DNA of 22,855 nt from Candidatus Saccharimonadota bacterium (GCA_027451185.1 DAIDJW010000004.1:1-22855); one strand, 5' to 3'; counted from the stretch's first letter, positions 6,691-13,671 are shown. The notes: generated by a model from the letters alone, not told the origin. Numbers and translations: made by a program.

Positions 6691-7727
6691 TTATGCAGCC
6701 GATAACCTGGTGGTGGCTAATTGTATTAATTGGCCTAGCCCTGATTGCACTACCCGCGTGGATGCTTATTAACTGGCGCACTAATCACCAGCCGGTTAAG
6801 GTATGGCTACGACGATTAATTCTAGTCGTTTTACTGATATTAATGGCTTTCAACCCTAGTCTACCTGGCGCCAAAACCGATGCCGGCATGACTAACCTTG
6901 ACGTAATTTTTGCAGTCGATACCACCGTGAGCATGGGCGCCGAAGATTATAACGGTAACCATATGCGGCTGGAAGGTGTGCGTAATGACATTAACGCCCT
7001 GACCAAGCAAATGGCTGGCGCGCGTTTTGCAGTCATTCGCTTTGACTCGACCGCTAATGTTATCGTGCCAATGACGTCGGACGCTACGGCTATTCAGACA
7101 ACCATGGCCACTTTAGCACGTGAGAATGCCAACGCTTCACACGGTAGTGCCATCGATAAGCCAATTGCCGCTATTTTAAAACAGATTCGGGACGATATGC
7201 AGCAAAACCCGCAACGCGCCACGATATTATTTTATCTTGGCGACGGCGAACAGACCGCCAATTCAAAGATTCAATCGTTTGCGCCAATTACGCCATTTAT
7301 CAAAGGTGGCGCCGTTCTTGGTTACGGTACGGCCGCTGGCGCTCGCATGCCAGTCCACTTTAGCATTGGCCCAGATGATGGCAGCTGCGACCCGACGCTC
7401 GCAATAACTGGCTGCTGGATTAAAGATGTCTCAGTTTACGACCCAAACGGCACGCCTGATGCAATCTCAAAAATCAACGAGAAAAACCTGCGAACAATCG
7501 CCAGTCAGCTTAAATTACCGTATATTAACCGCAACAATGGCGGTGCCATCCAAAACTTGGTTGACCAAAGCCAGGTTAAGCATGTGGCCGATACTACCCG
7601 ACAAGTTGAGTACTACTATAATTTATACTGGATTGTGGCCATACCAATCTTAATATTGTTAGCCATGGAATTACTTGCTGCTATAAAAATTGCGCGCGTA
7701 CTGCCGCCACGGAGTCATAATGAATAA
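6687..7727 (+). CDS. Second membrane-anchored VWA domain protein (BatB-like)
   Basis: A 346-residue VWA protein with the same layout as its upstream neighbour: two N-terminal membrane helices (WWWLIVLIGLALIALPAWML, then LRRLILVVLLILMAFNP), a VWA domain, and a C-terminal helix (YWIVAIPILILLAMELLAA). Its MIDAS reads D78-T-T80-V-S82, a Thr in place of the first Ser of DxSxS. A conserved YLGDGEQT supplies the distal Asp. An insert with two cysteines (GSCDPTLAITGCW), about 14 residues apart, could form a disulfide if exposed outside the cell. GGAGG eight bases upstream and the ATGA overlap support the start; ATG 6693 is the alternative. It pairs with the BatA-like protein and is followed by the TPR gene with 8 bp overlap. 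Confidence 0.9.
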   Translation: MIMQPITWWWLIVLIGLALIALPAWMLINWRTNHQPVKVWLRRLILVVLLILMAFNPSLPGAKTDAGMTNLDVIFAVDTTVSMGAEDYNGNHMRLEGVRNDINALTKQMAGARFAVIRFDSTANVIVPMTSDATAIQTTMATLARENANASHGSAIDKPIAAILKQIRDDMQQNPQRATILFYLGDGEQTANSKIQSFAPITPFIKGGAVLGYGTAAGARMPVHFSIGPDDGSCDPTLAITGCWIKDVSVYDPNGTPDAISKINEKNLRTIASQLKLPYINRNNGGAIQNLVDQSQVKHVADTTRQVEYYYNLYWIVAIPILILLAMELLAAIKIARVLPPRSHNE

Positions 7728-8430
7728 TCAAAACCGACCATTCGACCTTGGTTTACTGGATTTTAAGGCCCGACGTCTGAAAAAGCGGCACCAGCTAAGA
7801 CGTTGGTCGATAATTCCGATGGCGATTGCATTGCTAGTGGCGATAATCATCGCCTTGCCGCCTATTTTAACCGTAGTAGCTAACAATTCTTACAGCCAGA
7901 GGCAGTACGACACTTCGGCAAATCTTTTGCGACCAATTGGTTTAATGAACTTAGCAAACCCAGAAATATATTATTTTAATTTCGGTACCAGCCTATCCCA
8001 GTCCGGACGCTACGATGATGCAATTAACCAGTTCCAGTCTGCATTGGCCTATTCAAAAGATAAATCTTTTACCTGCCACATTATCAATAACCTCACCTTA
8101 ACTAGCGAGTCGGCCGGCTTAGTTGCCGTGTCAAAGCAACACTTGTCCGACGCTGTTAACTACTTCACGAGAGCCCTATCAAACGCCAGCGCAAATTTAA
8201 ACTGCTTTAAGGATCGTTCAATTATTACCCGATTAGCTCAAGAATTGCTCGACGCCCAAACAAAAAACCAAGCCACAACCGGTAACCAGACACAGCAAAC
8301 GTCAACCCCGCCCGACCAAAGTCAACAACAACAAATCCAGCAGCTCCAACAAAAGAGTGTCCAAAATCGCAGCGACGACCAGTCCAAAAGTAGCAACTAC
8401 AGTGAAGATTATTCATACAAACACTGGTAA
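7720..8430 (+). CDS. TPR-repeat membrane protein with Gln-rich tail (BatC-like)
   Basis: A 236-residue protein ending the MoxR operon. A basic N-terminus (ARRLKKRHQLRRW) leads into one membrane helix at residues ~28-50 (IIPMAIALLVAIIIALPPIL), then a TPR-type region. The first repeat is best seen in NPEIYYFNFGTSLSQSGRYDDAINQFQSAL, and a second is weaker, around SKQHLSDAVNYFTRAL. The last ~50 residues are low complexity, rich in Gln, Ser and Asn (DQSQQQQIQQLQQ). Two or three TPRs plus a polar tail is the usual layout of BatC-type proteins, which mediate protein contacts for the VWA partners. GGAG at 7711-7714 supports ATG 7720. The last 18 bases overlap the convergent orphan gene on the other strand, and no terminator is visible. 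Confidence 0.85.
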   Translation: MNNQNRPFDLGLLDFKARRLKKRHQLRRWSIIPMAIALLVAIIIALPPILTVVANNSYSQRQYDTSANLLRPIGLMNLANPEIYYFNFGTSLSQSGRYDDAINQFQSALAYSKDKSFTCHIINNLTLTSESAGLVAVSKQHLSDAVNYFTRALSNASANLNCFKDRSIITRLAQELLDAQTKNQATTGNQTQQTSTPPDQSQQQQIQQLQQKSVQNRSDDQSKSSNYSEDYSYKHW

Positions 8431-9135
8431 TAGAATCTGGGCGAGCTGCTCACGTGCAATATACCGGTCTAACATTTCCGAACCTGGCAGATAAGCGCCG
8501 TAGTCATCACCCACCTTGCCAATGTGCGGTGCTGCCATTCTGGCTAAATCACCGACTGTTGCTGCATAAAAAATCTCTGGCTCTTCGAGAAGAAGTGGCC
8601 TAGAAACCAGAGACAACCACTGTTCCTGTGTTGGTGGAGTTGGCCTCTGTTCAAACAAAAGCATAGGTTGGGAGACATCGGCGGCACCCCTAGAAATATC
8701 GCCCATACTTGGGTTTACGTATCTAATAACATGTGACGGATGATTAACTACTATCCTAGACGTTTGCGTTTCATCGCCCTTTATAAAACTAATGTCGGCA
8801 GGTAAAAGGCCCTTAAAGACATTGTACTGAATACTGGTTACTACGTGTGGCCGGTTCCTGCTAGTATTGCTCGGGTCCGGACCGGTCACATAGCGTCTTA
8901 TGACCGTGTAGGCAGGCGCTGTAGACAGGTTATTATATAAGTCCTGCCAAAACCTCAAACTCTCTGCGCCAGAGCGAGTGTCATACATTATTGTTGGGTC
9001 CACATCGGTTAAAACGTCAAAATTAATACCGTTAGCCTGAACCAATCCACTTAGTGCCGCGATATGCCTATCTAAGCTTTGGGTAATTTCCGCGCGTTGC
9101 TCTCGCCACTTCCTCTGTATCGTTTGTTCGTCCAT
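8413..9135 (-). CDS. Orphan hypothetical protein A
   Basis: I do not recognise this 240-residue protein. It has no signal peptide and no membrane helix and appears soluble. The N-terminus is helical and charged (IQRKWREQRAEITQSLDRHIAAL). The centre is beta-rich with many aromatic and Arg residues. A short segment FDVLTDVDPTIMYD has an acidic character, and the C-terminal half holds LLEEPEIFYAATVGDLARM. Cysteine is absent. ATG 9135 is well supported: TTGACT-17-TATTAT upstream and GGGGAAAG just before the start. GC content of sampled lines is about 40-47 %, like or below the chromosome average. Its 3' end overlaps the TPR gene convergently by 18 bp. It stands alone with its own promoter and is followed by no obvious terminator, which suggests an accessory gene. 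Confidence 0.75.
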   Translation of the reverse strand: MDEQTIQRKWREQRAEITQSLDRHIAALSGLVQANGINFDVLTDVDPTIMYDTRSGAESLRFWQDLYNNLSTAPAYTVIRRYVTGPDPSNTSRNRPHVVTSIQYNVFKGLLPADISFIKGDETQTSRIVVNHPSHVIRYVNPSMGDISRGAADVSQPMLLFEQRPTPPTQEQWLSLVSRPLLLEEPEIFYAATVGDLARMAAPHIGKVGDDYGAYLPGSEMLDRYIAREQLAQILLPVFV

Positions 9136-9158
9136 GACTTTCCCCTATATATAGTTGC

Positions 9159-9187
9159 ATAATAAATTTCTGCAGACGTAAAGTCAA
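9159..9187 (-). promoter_or_regulatory. Promoter of orphan gene A
   Basis: Minus-strand TTGACT (9182-9187), a 17-bp spacer and TATTAT (9159-9164) lie directly after the terminator of the upstream gene. The predicted start is near 9152, leaving a ~16-nt leader that carries GGGGAAAG before ATG 9135. This is among the best sigma-70-like promoters in the window. Confidence 0.8.
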
Positions 9188-9195
9188 GCGGTCCT

Positions 9196-9224
9196 AAAAT
9201 TAAAAGGCCTCTCACGTAGAGAGG
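9196..9224 (-). terminator. Rho-independent terminator of orphan gene B
   Basis: On the minus strand a 6-bp stem CCTCTC/GAGAGG (9219-9224 with 9208-9213, loop of five) is followed by CC and TTTTAATTTT. It closes the orphan B transcription unit and separates it from the orphan A promoter. Confidence 0.75.
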
Positions 9225-9231
9225 TGTTGCT

Positions 9232-9300
9232 GCCGACCCGAACCTGCACCGCTGGCTGCGGTGGGCTCGGGTCGGCCCGTTCGGTGCTACTCTACCGAAC
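9232..9300 (-). other. Two strong hairpins at the 3' end of orphan gene B
   Basis: The larger hairpin has a perfect 10-bp outer stem (9232-9241 with 9267-9276) and an inner stem CACCGC/GCGGTG (9247-9252 with 9258-9263) capped by a 5-nt loop, with an asymmetric internal loop between. Next to it, GTTCGGT (9279-9285) pairs with ACCGAAC (9294-9300) around an 8-nt loop, and this second hairpin contains the stop codon of gene B (9292-9294). Neither has a U-tract; the terminator lies further downstream. They could stabilise the 3' end of the mRNA or form a separate structured RNA. Function is unknown. Confidence 0.7.
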
Positions 9301-9924
9301 CGAGAGGTTGTCGACGCTGGGCGAAAGCTGGTGGACATTGCGCATGGCGCACGCCAAGTCGATCCTGGCATTGGCGATGTACGAACGAACGCACACCTCA
9401 ATGTTATGTCTCAGGTCGTTGGTCAGACCAAGCGCATAGACCGAGTTCAGTGAGCCGTCGGCCGCCCTGAGGCAACTGGCCAACCTGAGCGGATTCAGGT
9501 ATGCCCTGAACGACACATCCAGCCCTCGGTTGACTAGCCTGGCAGATTCGTCGATGTCCGGCAAGAACACCGTCTTACCGACTGGTCCGTCGAGACCGTC
9601 TACTGCCTCGTGCATCACCCTGACGACTTCCTCCGCTACGGCATCCACGTCGTGAGCGATAGTCAACCTGAGGTATGCGGCTTTCTGCTGCCGCGAGCTA
9701 TCGATGATCGTTGAATCGGCCTCCTGTTGTGAAAGAACCAAATCATCAATCACCAATCTGGGCGTGTCTGCGACAACCCGGTCGGCGATGTTAGCGCCGA
9801 AGATTGACTGCCCATCCCAGAAGAACTTGCGTTCGACCGGCCGGAGCAGTGCTTGCACCTCGCTAGCGAGAACTGTGTCTCGTCGGGCTTCAGTCAACGC
9901 TCCTCCAATGAGATGATGAGACAA
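9292..9924 (-). CDS. Orphan hypothetical protein B, GC-rich
   Basis: I do not recognise this protein, 210 residues from TTG 9924. No membrane segment or signal peptide is visible. The sequence is rich in Val, Asp, Ala and Arg, with a helical mid-part (VDAVAEEVVRVMHEAVDGL) and a C-terminal half with two cysteines (ASCLRAADG, EVCVRSY) plus one near the end (LACAM). There is no ATG near the 5' end. TTG 9924 lacks a ribosome-binding site, whereas TTG 9897 has GGAGGA three bases upstream, so the real start may be 9897 (201 residues). Sampled lines give about 57-58 % GC, well above the ~45 % of neighbouring orphan A, which suggests recent acquisition. It has its own promoter (9974-10001) and terminator (9196-9224), and ends inside a hairpin. 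Confidence 0.7.
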   Translation of the reverse strand: MSHHLIGGALTEARRDTVLASEVQALLRPVERKFFWDGQSIFGANIADRVVADTPRLVIDDLVLSQQEADSTIIDSSRQQKAAYLRLTIAHDVDAVAEEVVRVMHEAVDGLDGPVGKTVFLPDIDESARLVNRGLDVSFRAYLNPLRLASCLRAADGSLNSVYALGLTNDLRHNIEVCVRSYIANARIDLACAMRNVHQLSPSVDNLSVR

Positions 9925-9973
9925 CGTTTGAGCACCGAGCTATGCCTCGTGGCATTACTCGATATCCGAACGA

Positions 9974-10001
9974 ATTATACAACTTTATAAAGATAAATCA
10001 A
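9974..10001 (-). promoter_or_regulatory. Promoter of orphan gene B
   Basis: Minus-strand TTGATT (9996-10001), a 16-bp spacer and TATAAT (9974-9979) sit immediately after the stop codon of the solute-binding protein gene. The predicted start is near 9967. This gives a leader of about 43 nt to TTG 9924 or ~70 nt to TTG 9897, including a small TGCC-ACGA-GGCA hairpin. Confidence 0.7.
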
Positions 10002-11789
10002 TTACGGCGTCGTAAAGACACTTCGCCTACCAACCGACCAGTTCAACACGTCGGCGTAACGATCGGTAGCACTTATAAGTACCGCTTTAGCCGGCAAGCC
10101 ACTAATACTCCTGTTATAAACATAATGAATAGTCGACTGATAGAGGCCAATAGCTGGAACGTCCTTCAACCATTGGCGAGCAAAGATTAGGTATTTTACA
10201 TTACGCACATCCGGCTCTAGTCGCGTCCTTGCCGTGCCCAGGGCATCATCGCTAATCGGGTTGGAGTAGTTGGAAAAATTAGAACCATTTTGGTTAGCCT
10301 GCGACGAACTCCAATAGGCATAGACATCTGGGTCCGCACCGATATTCATTGGGCTAATTAAGACGTCGAAGTTGCGCGGCTGTAAGATATTTTGGGTCAC
10401 ATTTTGATTAGGATCAGACGGATCAACAATATTCGTCGTAACCGCCACGCCCAGCTTGTGCCATTGATCAATAATTTGCTCGAGTGTCTTTTCTAAATCA
10501 ACGTCCTTGGTCGTGACAACCACCAGCCGCAATTGCGTGTCGTCTTTAGCGCGCACCGAACCATTGAGCTTCCAGCCGTCTGACTCAAGTAGCTGTTTGG
10601 CCTGGCCCGGGTCATAGGCAGGCGCTGGCGGAATATCGCCGCTGAGCTGGCCTTTGACGAACGGTAAATACAACTCAGGAGCGTTGCCGACTGCCCGGCG
10701 CAAAGCTGCCGTATCTGTTCCAAGCTGTAAAGCATGGCGAACAACCTGATCTTTTAGGATTGGGCTTTGGGTATTAAGCAGTGCATAAACGCCACCGTTG
10801 ACCGGTTTGGCTTCAACTGCGTACTGGCGAGAGTCAACTTGATTGATTTGTACTGCTGGAATATCAACTGCCGCATTAACCTCGGCACTCGATAGAGCAT
10901 TGATAATTTGGTTGGGCGTTGTGTAGGCGTCTAGTTGAAAACGGTCAATCTTAGCTTGGCCGCCATAATAATTGGTATTTCGGACCATATTGATAATTTT
11001 TTGGTTATTACCAACGGTTTGCAGTAGTCTAAAAACAAACGGACCACTGCCCACCGGGTTACTACTAAAGCTGCTTTCGCGGATAGACTCTGGGGCAATG
11101 TTTTTTAGGATGTGTTGCGGCACAATAGGAAAAGTTAAGGCCTGTGGAAATGCAGCGTAGACCGACGGCAGAGTAAACTGGACCGTTAAGTCGTTTAGTG
11201 CTCGAACACTAATATTATTCCAGCCGCTACCGTAAGTGGAACGTAGGGCCGCATTTTTGAGTAGACCGACCGTAAAGACCACATCGTCGGCCGTAACAAA
11301 ATAACCGTCGTGCCATCGAGCATCTGGCCGCATTTTAACCGTATAGGTGGTGTGGGCGTTGTCGATCGTGACGCTGGTGGCGAGGTCATTATTTAGGTGG
11401 CCGGTATCATCCATTACTAACAAACTCGAAAATAGCAGTCTGGCCGCCGACTGTTCGGCGCTGCTGCGCGCCAATAACGGGTTAAGGGTATCGACCGGAC
11501 CAAGCACCGCTTCGGCATAGGTACCATAGTTAGCCGCCGTTGTCGTCCGATACCCTGATTGATACCACATAAACTGCAGCCCAGCCGCACCAATCAAGAC
11601 GCCCATGGCAATAATCCATAGCACAACCCGTTGACGCACCTGGTGCACATTAGACCAGCGCTTCACGACAAAGCGCTTAGCGTGACGCATCGAAGCCGTT
11701 TGGGCGCGCTTTAAGCGCCGCGACAGAGCTCGCCGCGAGAAACTCTCTTTGGGCAAGCGATTAAAATCACTTGGTTTAATATCTGCCAT
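10002..11789 (-). CDS. Extracellular solute-binding protein family 5 (oligopeptide-binding type), membrane-anchored
   Basis: A 595-residue SBP family 5 (OppA/DppA-like) substrate-binding protein for ABC peptide uptake. The typical start of the mature domain, VDTLNPLLARSSAEQSAARLLFSSL, is followed by WHDGYFVTADDVVFTV, the family's most conserved segment. Later come GSGPFVF, VRHALQLGTD and YDPGQAKQLLESDGW. Instead of a lipoprotein signal it has a basic N-terminus of ~55 residues and one membrane helix (VVLWIIAMGVLIGAAGLQFMW). No lipobox cysteine is present, so the domain is probably held outside by an uncleaved anchor. The start has AGGGG a few bases upstream, seven bases after the secG stop. 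No ABC permease or ATPase of the importer class is nearby. Specificity (peptide, nickel or other) cannot be told from sequence; peptide is the default. Confidence 0.9.
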   Translation of the reverse strand: MADIKPSDFNRLPKESFSRRALSRRLKRAQTASMRHAKRFVVKRWSNVHQVRQRVVLWIIAMGVLIGAAGLQFMWYQSGYRTTTAANYGTYAEAVLGPVDTLNPLLARSSAEQSAARLLFSSLLVMDDTGHLNNDLATSVTIDNAHTTYTVKMRPDARWHDGYFVTADDVVFTVGLLKNAALRSTYGSGWNNISVRALNDLTVQFTLPSVYAAFPQALTFPIVPQHILKNIAPESIRESSFSSNPVGSGPFVFRLLQTVGNNQKIINMVRNTNYYGGQAKIDRFQLDAYTTPNQIINALSSAEVNAAVDIPAVQINQVDSRQYAVEAKPVNGGVYALLNTQSPILKDQVVRHALQLGTDTAALRRAVGNAPELYLPFVKGQLSGDIPPAPAYDPGQAKQLLESDGWKLNGSVRAKDDTQLRLVVVTTKDVDLEKTLEQIIDQWHKLGVAVTTNIVDPSDPNQNVTQNILQPRNFDVLISPMNIGADPDVYAYWSSSQANQNGSNFSNYSNPISDDALGTARTRLEPDVRNVKYLIFARQWLKDVPAIGLYQSTIHYVYNRSISGLPAKAVLISATDRYADVLNWSVGRRSVFTTP

Positions 11790-11795
11790 AATCCC

Positions 11796-12026
11796 CTAAA
11801 TAATCGACGGCAACAATAGACCGGCCAAAATCGACAGGACAAAGACAACCGCCAGGAAAATTGTTACTTCGAACAGGTTTTTGTCGATACCGCGGCGAGT
11901 GGTAAAAAGTTCGCCCGAGCTACCAAAACCGGCACCCAGTGTCGCGCCGCGCTGTTGCAGTAAAATAGCCAGCACCATCAGGATGGCCGAAACAACCGTA
12001 ATGATTTGCAGAATCGTATCTAACAT
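11796..12026 (-). CDS. secG: Preprotein translocase subunit SecG
   Basis: A 76-residue SecG, the small auxiliary subunit of the SecYEG channel. Two membrane helices (LQIITVVSAILMVLAILLQ and FEVTIFLAVVFVLSILAGLLLP) are joined by the characteristic loop QQRGATLGAGFGSSGELFTTRRG. AAGGAG precedes ATG 12026 with good spacing. It sits between a YvlD-like membrane protein and the solute-binding protein, whose start is only seven bases past the secG stop, so the latter two are probably co-transcribed. Confidence 0.95.
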   Translation of the reverse strand: MLDTILQIITVVSAILMVLAILLQQRGATLGAGFGSSGELFTTRRGIDKNLFEVTIFLAVVFVLSILAGLLLPSII

Positions 12027-12042
12027 AATTTCTCCTTGGCGA

Positions 12043-12411
12043 CTACCGCGAATCTAACGTCGCACTTACTATATAGTTTAACAGACTTAAGATAATTCCG
12101 CTAAGAATCGAGTTGAAGAACGACATCGACAGACCCGGTGTTACGGCCAGTGAAATATAGACCAAAAATCCGTTCACGATCAAGGTAAATAGGCCAAGTG
12201 TGATTAAAATTGCCGGTAGCGACAAGATAATTAACAGTGGCTTTAAAACACTGTTAGCGACCGAGAAAACTAGACCGGCGAACAAGAATCCCCAAAGTCC
12301 AGCCGTTGCTTCAACATGATTAAGCCCTGTACCCAGCAGGTGAACTGCTAGCCACAGGCCAAAAGCGTTAAGCACCCATCGAAAGATCAGCAAACCAATT
12401 TTGCGTAACAT
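12043..12411 (-). CDS. YvlD / phage holin family 4-like membrane protein
   Basis: A small four-helix membrane protein of the Phage_holin_4_2 (YvlD) family, common in Gram-positives and in CPR genomes; function unproven. The conserved core NSVLKPLLIILSLPAILITL, followed by FTLIVNGFLVYI, is clear. ATG 12426 would give 127 residues, but it overlaps a perfect TATAAT (12425-12430), so a transcript from that box could only use the next in-frame ATG, 12411 (122 residues), as annotated. Read-through from the upstream gene could still translate the longer form. secG follows after 16 bp. Confidence 0.88.
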   Translation of the reverse strand: MLRKIGLLIFRWVLNAFGLWLAVHLLGTGLNHVEATAGLWGFLFAGLVFSVANSVLKPLLIILSLPAILITLGLFTLIVNGFLVYISLAVTPGLSMSFFNSILSGIILSLLNYIVSATLDSR

Positions 12412-12424
12412 AATACTGGAATTC

Positions 12425-12433
12425 ATTATATCA
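12425..12433 (-). promoter_or_regulatory. Extended -10 promoter of the YvlD-like/secG unit
   Basis: Minus-strand TGATATAAT is a perfect extended -10 (TG-N-TATAAT). The TGA is at the same time the stop codon of the aminopeptidase gene (12431-12433). The predicted start near 12418 leaves about six bases before ATG 12411. No good -35 hexamer was found. Confidence 0.6.
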
Positions 12434-13633
12434 CAGGTCGGTCGACAAGTTAGCGCTTAGGTTTTGATGCCCCGACTCAGTAATTAAAATGTCGTCCTCT
12501 ATACGAACACCAATTCCCTCTTTAGGAATATAAATACCAGGCTCGACCGTCAGAACCATGCCGGCTTTAAACTCAACTGGCGCCCCTAATGAATCATGCA
12601 CATCAACACCTAGGCCATGGCTAATGGCATGTGGGAAATAGTAACGGTAGGCTGCATTATCTGATGGATTGTTGAGCAGTCTCAGCTCGATTAGTTTTTG
12701 CTTCATGATATTATCGACGGCCTCAGAGTATTCCTGGGGCGATAAACCAGGCCTGAGTAATCCAATAATCTGCTGCTGAGCCGAGCGCACCGCGGCATGC
12801 ACTTCACGCTTACGGCCGCTGGGTTCACCCAGCGCGTAGGTCCTAGTCACGTCGGCCGGATAGCCGTCCACCCTGGCGCCGATATCAAGCAATACTAGGT
12901 CATTTTTACGTAACGATGACGCGTTGGCAACGTAATGCAAAGTCACGGCGTTTGCGCCAGCCGCCACAATCGGTTCATAGGCATGTTGGGCGCCAGCCGA
13001 ACGAAAGGCGTGCGTAAACTCAGCCTCAAGCTCGTATTCATGTTTGTAGTCAGCTAAGCGCTGTTTAACCGACGCGAAGGTTTGACTGGTTAAGCTAATC
13101 GCGCGTTTTAGGGCCTTGATTTCCTCGGGTTTTTTGATGGCTCGCTGGCGCGCTAACTCCGTGCGAGTGTCTTGAACATCGTTAAAAATTCGGTCTAATT
13201 GATGCCACAGTTCCTTAGGCGCAGGGTTGATGGCAAAATCATAGTACTTAGCGTACGGGTCATCGCCCAAGCTAAAGACTAGACTATGTTGGCGCGCCAG
13301 GTCACGCAATAATTTATCAGCGTCGTCACGTTTTAAGACGTCATCGGCACCACTGATAGCTAGGGCGGCCTCGTCTGATAAGCTGCCGTCAAAAATTTGG
13401 TGTGAAGCATCAACTTCCGGTGAAACTAGCCAGGTTTTATGGCCTTCAATAATCACCTGCCAATCTGGTTCATCGATGCCGGTTAAGTACCAAAAGTTCG
13501 CCTCTTGCTCAAACTTATGGGCCTCATCGAGCGTTCGCTGCATTTTGGTGTAAGCCCCAAATACAAATAGACCGCCTTTTTTTGTTAGAGTTTTTCGATT
13601 GTCTTTAAAGAATGTCGCCGGAAGTCGTGTCAT
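12431..13633 (-). CDS. Xaa-Pro aminopeptidase (M24B)
   Basis: A 400-residue metallopeptidase that removes N-terminal residues ahead of proline. The N-terminal AMP_N domain is seen in FEQEANFWYLTGIDEPDW. The C-terminal pita-bread domain holds all five expected metal ligands: two Asp in LLDIGARVDGYPADVTRTYALG, His in HAISHGLGVDVHD, Glu in TVEPGIYIP and Glu in GVRIEDDILI. No signal peptide, so cytoplasmic. The frame opens at TTG 13651, but that lies only three bases past the uvrC stop and overlaps the -10 region. ATG 13633 is preferred; it is nine bases past a TATAAT box and has no Shine-Dalgarno site, so it may be leaderless. In a host-dependent bacterium it would help recycle peptides, fitting the peptide-binding protein downstream; that link is inference. 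Confidence 0.93.
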   Translation of the reverse strand: MTRLPATFFKDNRKTLTKKGGLFVFGAYTKMQRTLDEAHKFEQEANFWYLTGIDEPDWQVIIEGHKTWLVSPEVDASHQIFDGSLSDEAALAISGADDVLKRDDADKLLRDLARQHSLVFSLGDDPYAKYYDFAINPAPKELWHQLDRIFNDVQDTRTELARQRAIKKPEEIKALKRAISLTSQTFASVKQRLADYKHEYELEAEFTHAFRSAGAQHAYEPIVAAGANAVTLHYVANASSLRKNDLVLLDIGARVDGYPADVTRTYALGEPSGRKREVHAAVRSAQQQIIGLLRPGLSPQEYSEAVDNIMKQKLIELRLLNNPSDNAAYRYYFPHAISHGLGVDVHDSLGAPVEFKAGMVLTVEPGIYIPKEGIGVRIEDDILITESGHQNLSANLSTDL

Positions 13634-13642
13634 ATTGCTTTT

Positions 13643-13671
13643 ATTATACAAACTTTAAAGATACTGGTGAA
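13643..13671 (-). promoter_or_regulatory. Promoter of the aminopeptidase gene
   Basis: Minus-strand TTCACC (13666-13671, inside the end of uvrC), a 17-bp spacer and perfect TATAAT (13643-13648). The start codon follows nine bases after the -10, so the mRNA would begin at or within about three bases of the ATG. Confidence 0.65.

Noticed and set aside
9232..9300. Integron attC site formed by the large hairpin
   Set aside because: The hairpin superficially resembles a folded attC, but no GTTRRRY/RYYYAAC box pair flanks it, no integrase is present, and only one copy is seen.
9072..9470. Open frames on both strands across the gap between the orphan genes
   Set aside because: They cross the terminator, hairpins and promoter and have biased, Arg/Ser/Cys-rich content typical of shadow frames in GC-rich DNA.
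9942..10190. Plus-strand frame antisense to the end of the solute-binding protein gene
   Set aside because: It lies mostly opposite a well-supported gene, has no ribosome-binding site and no recognisable protein features.
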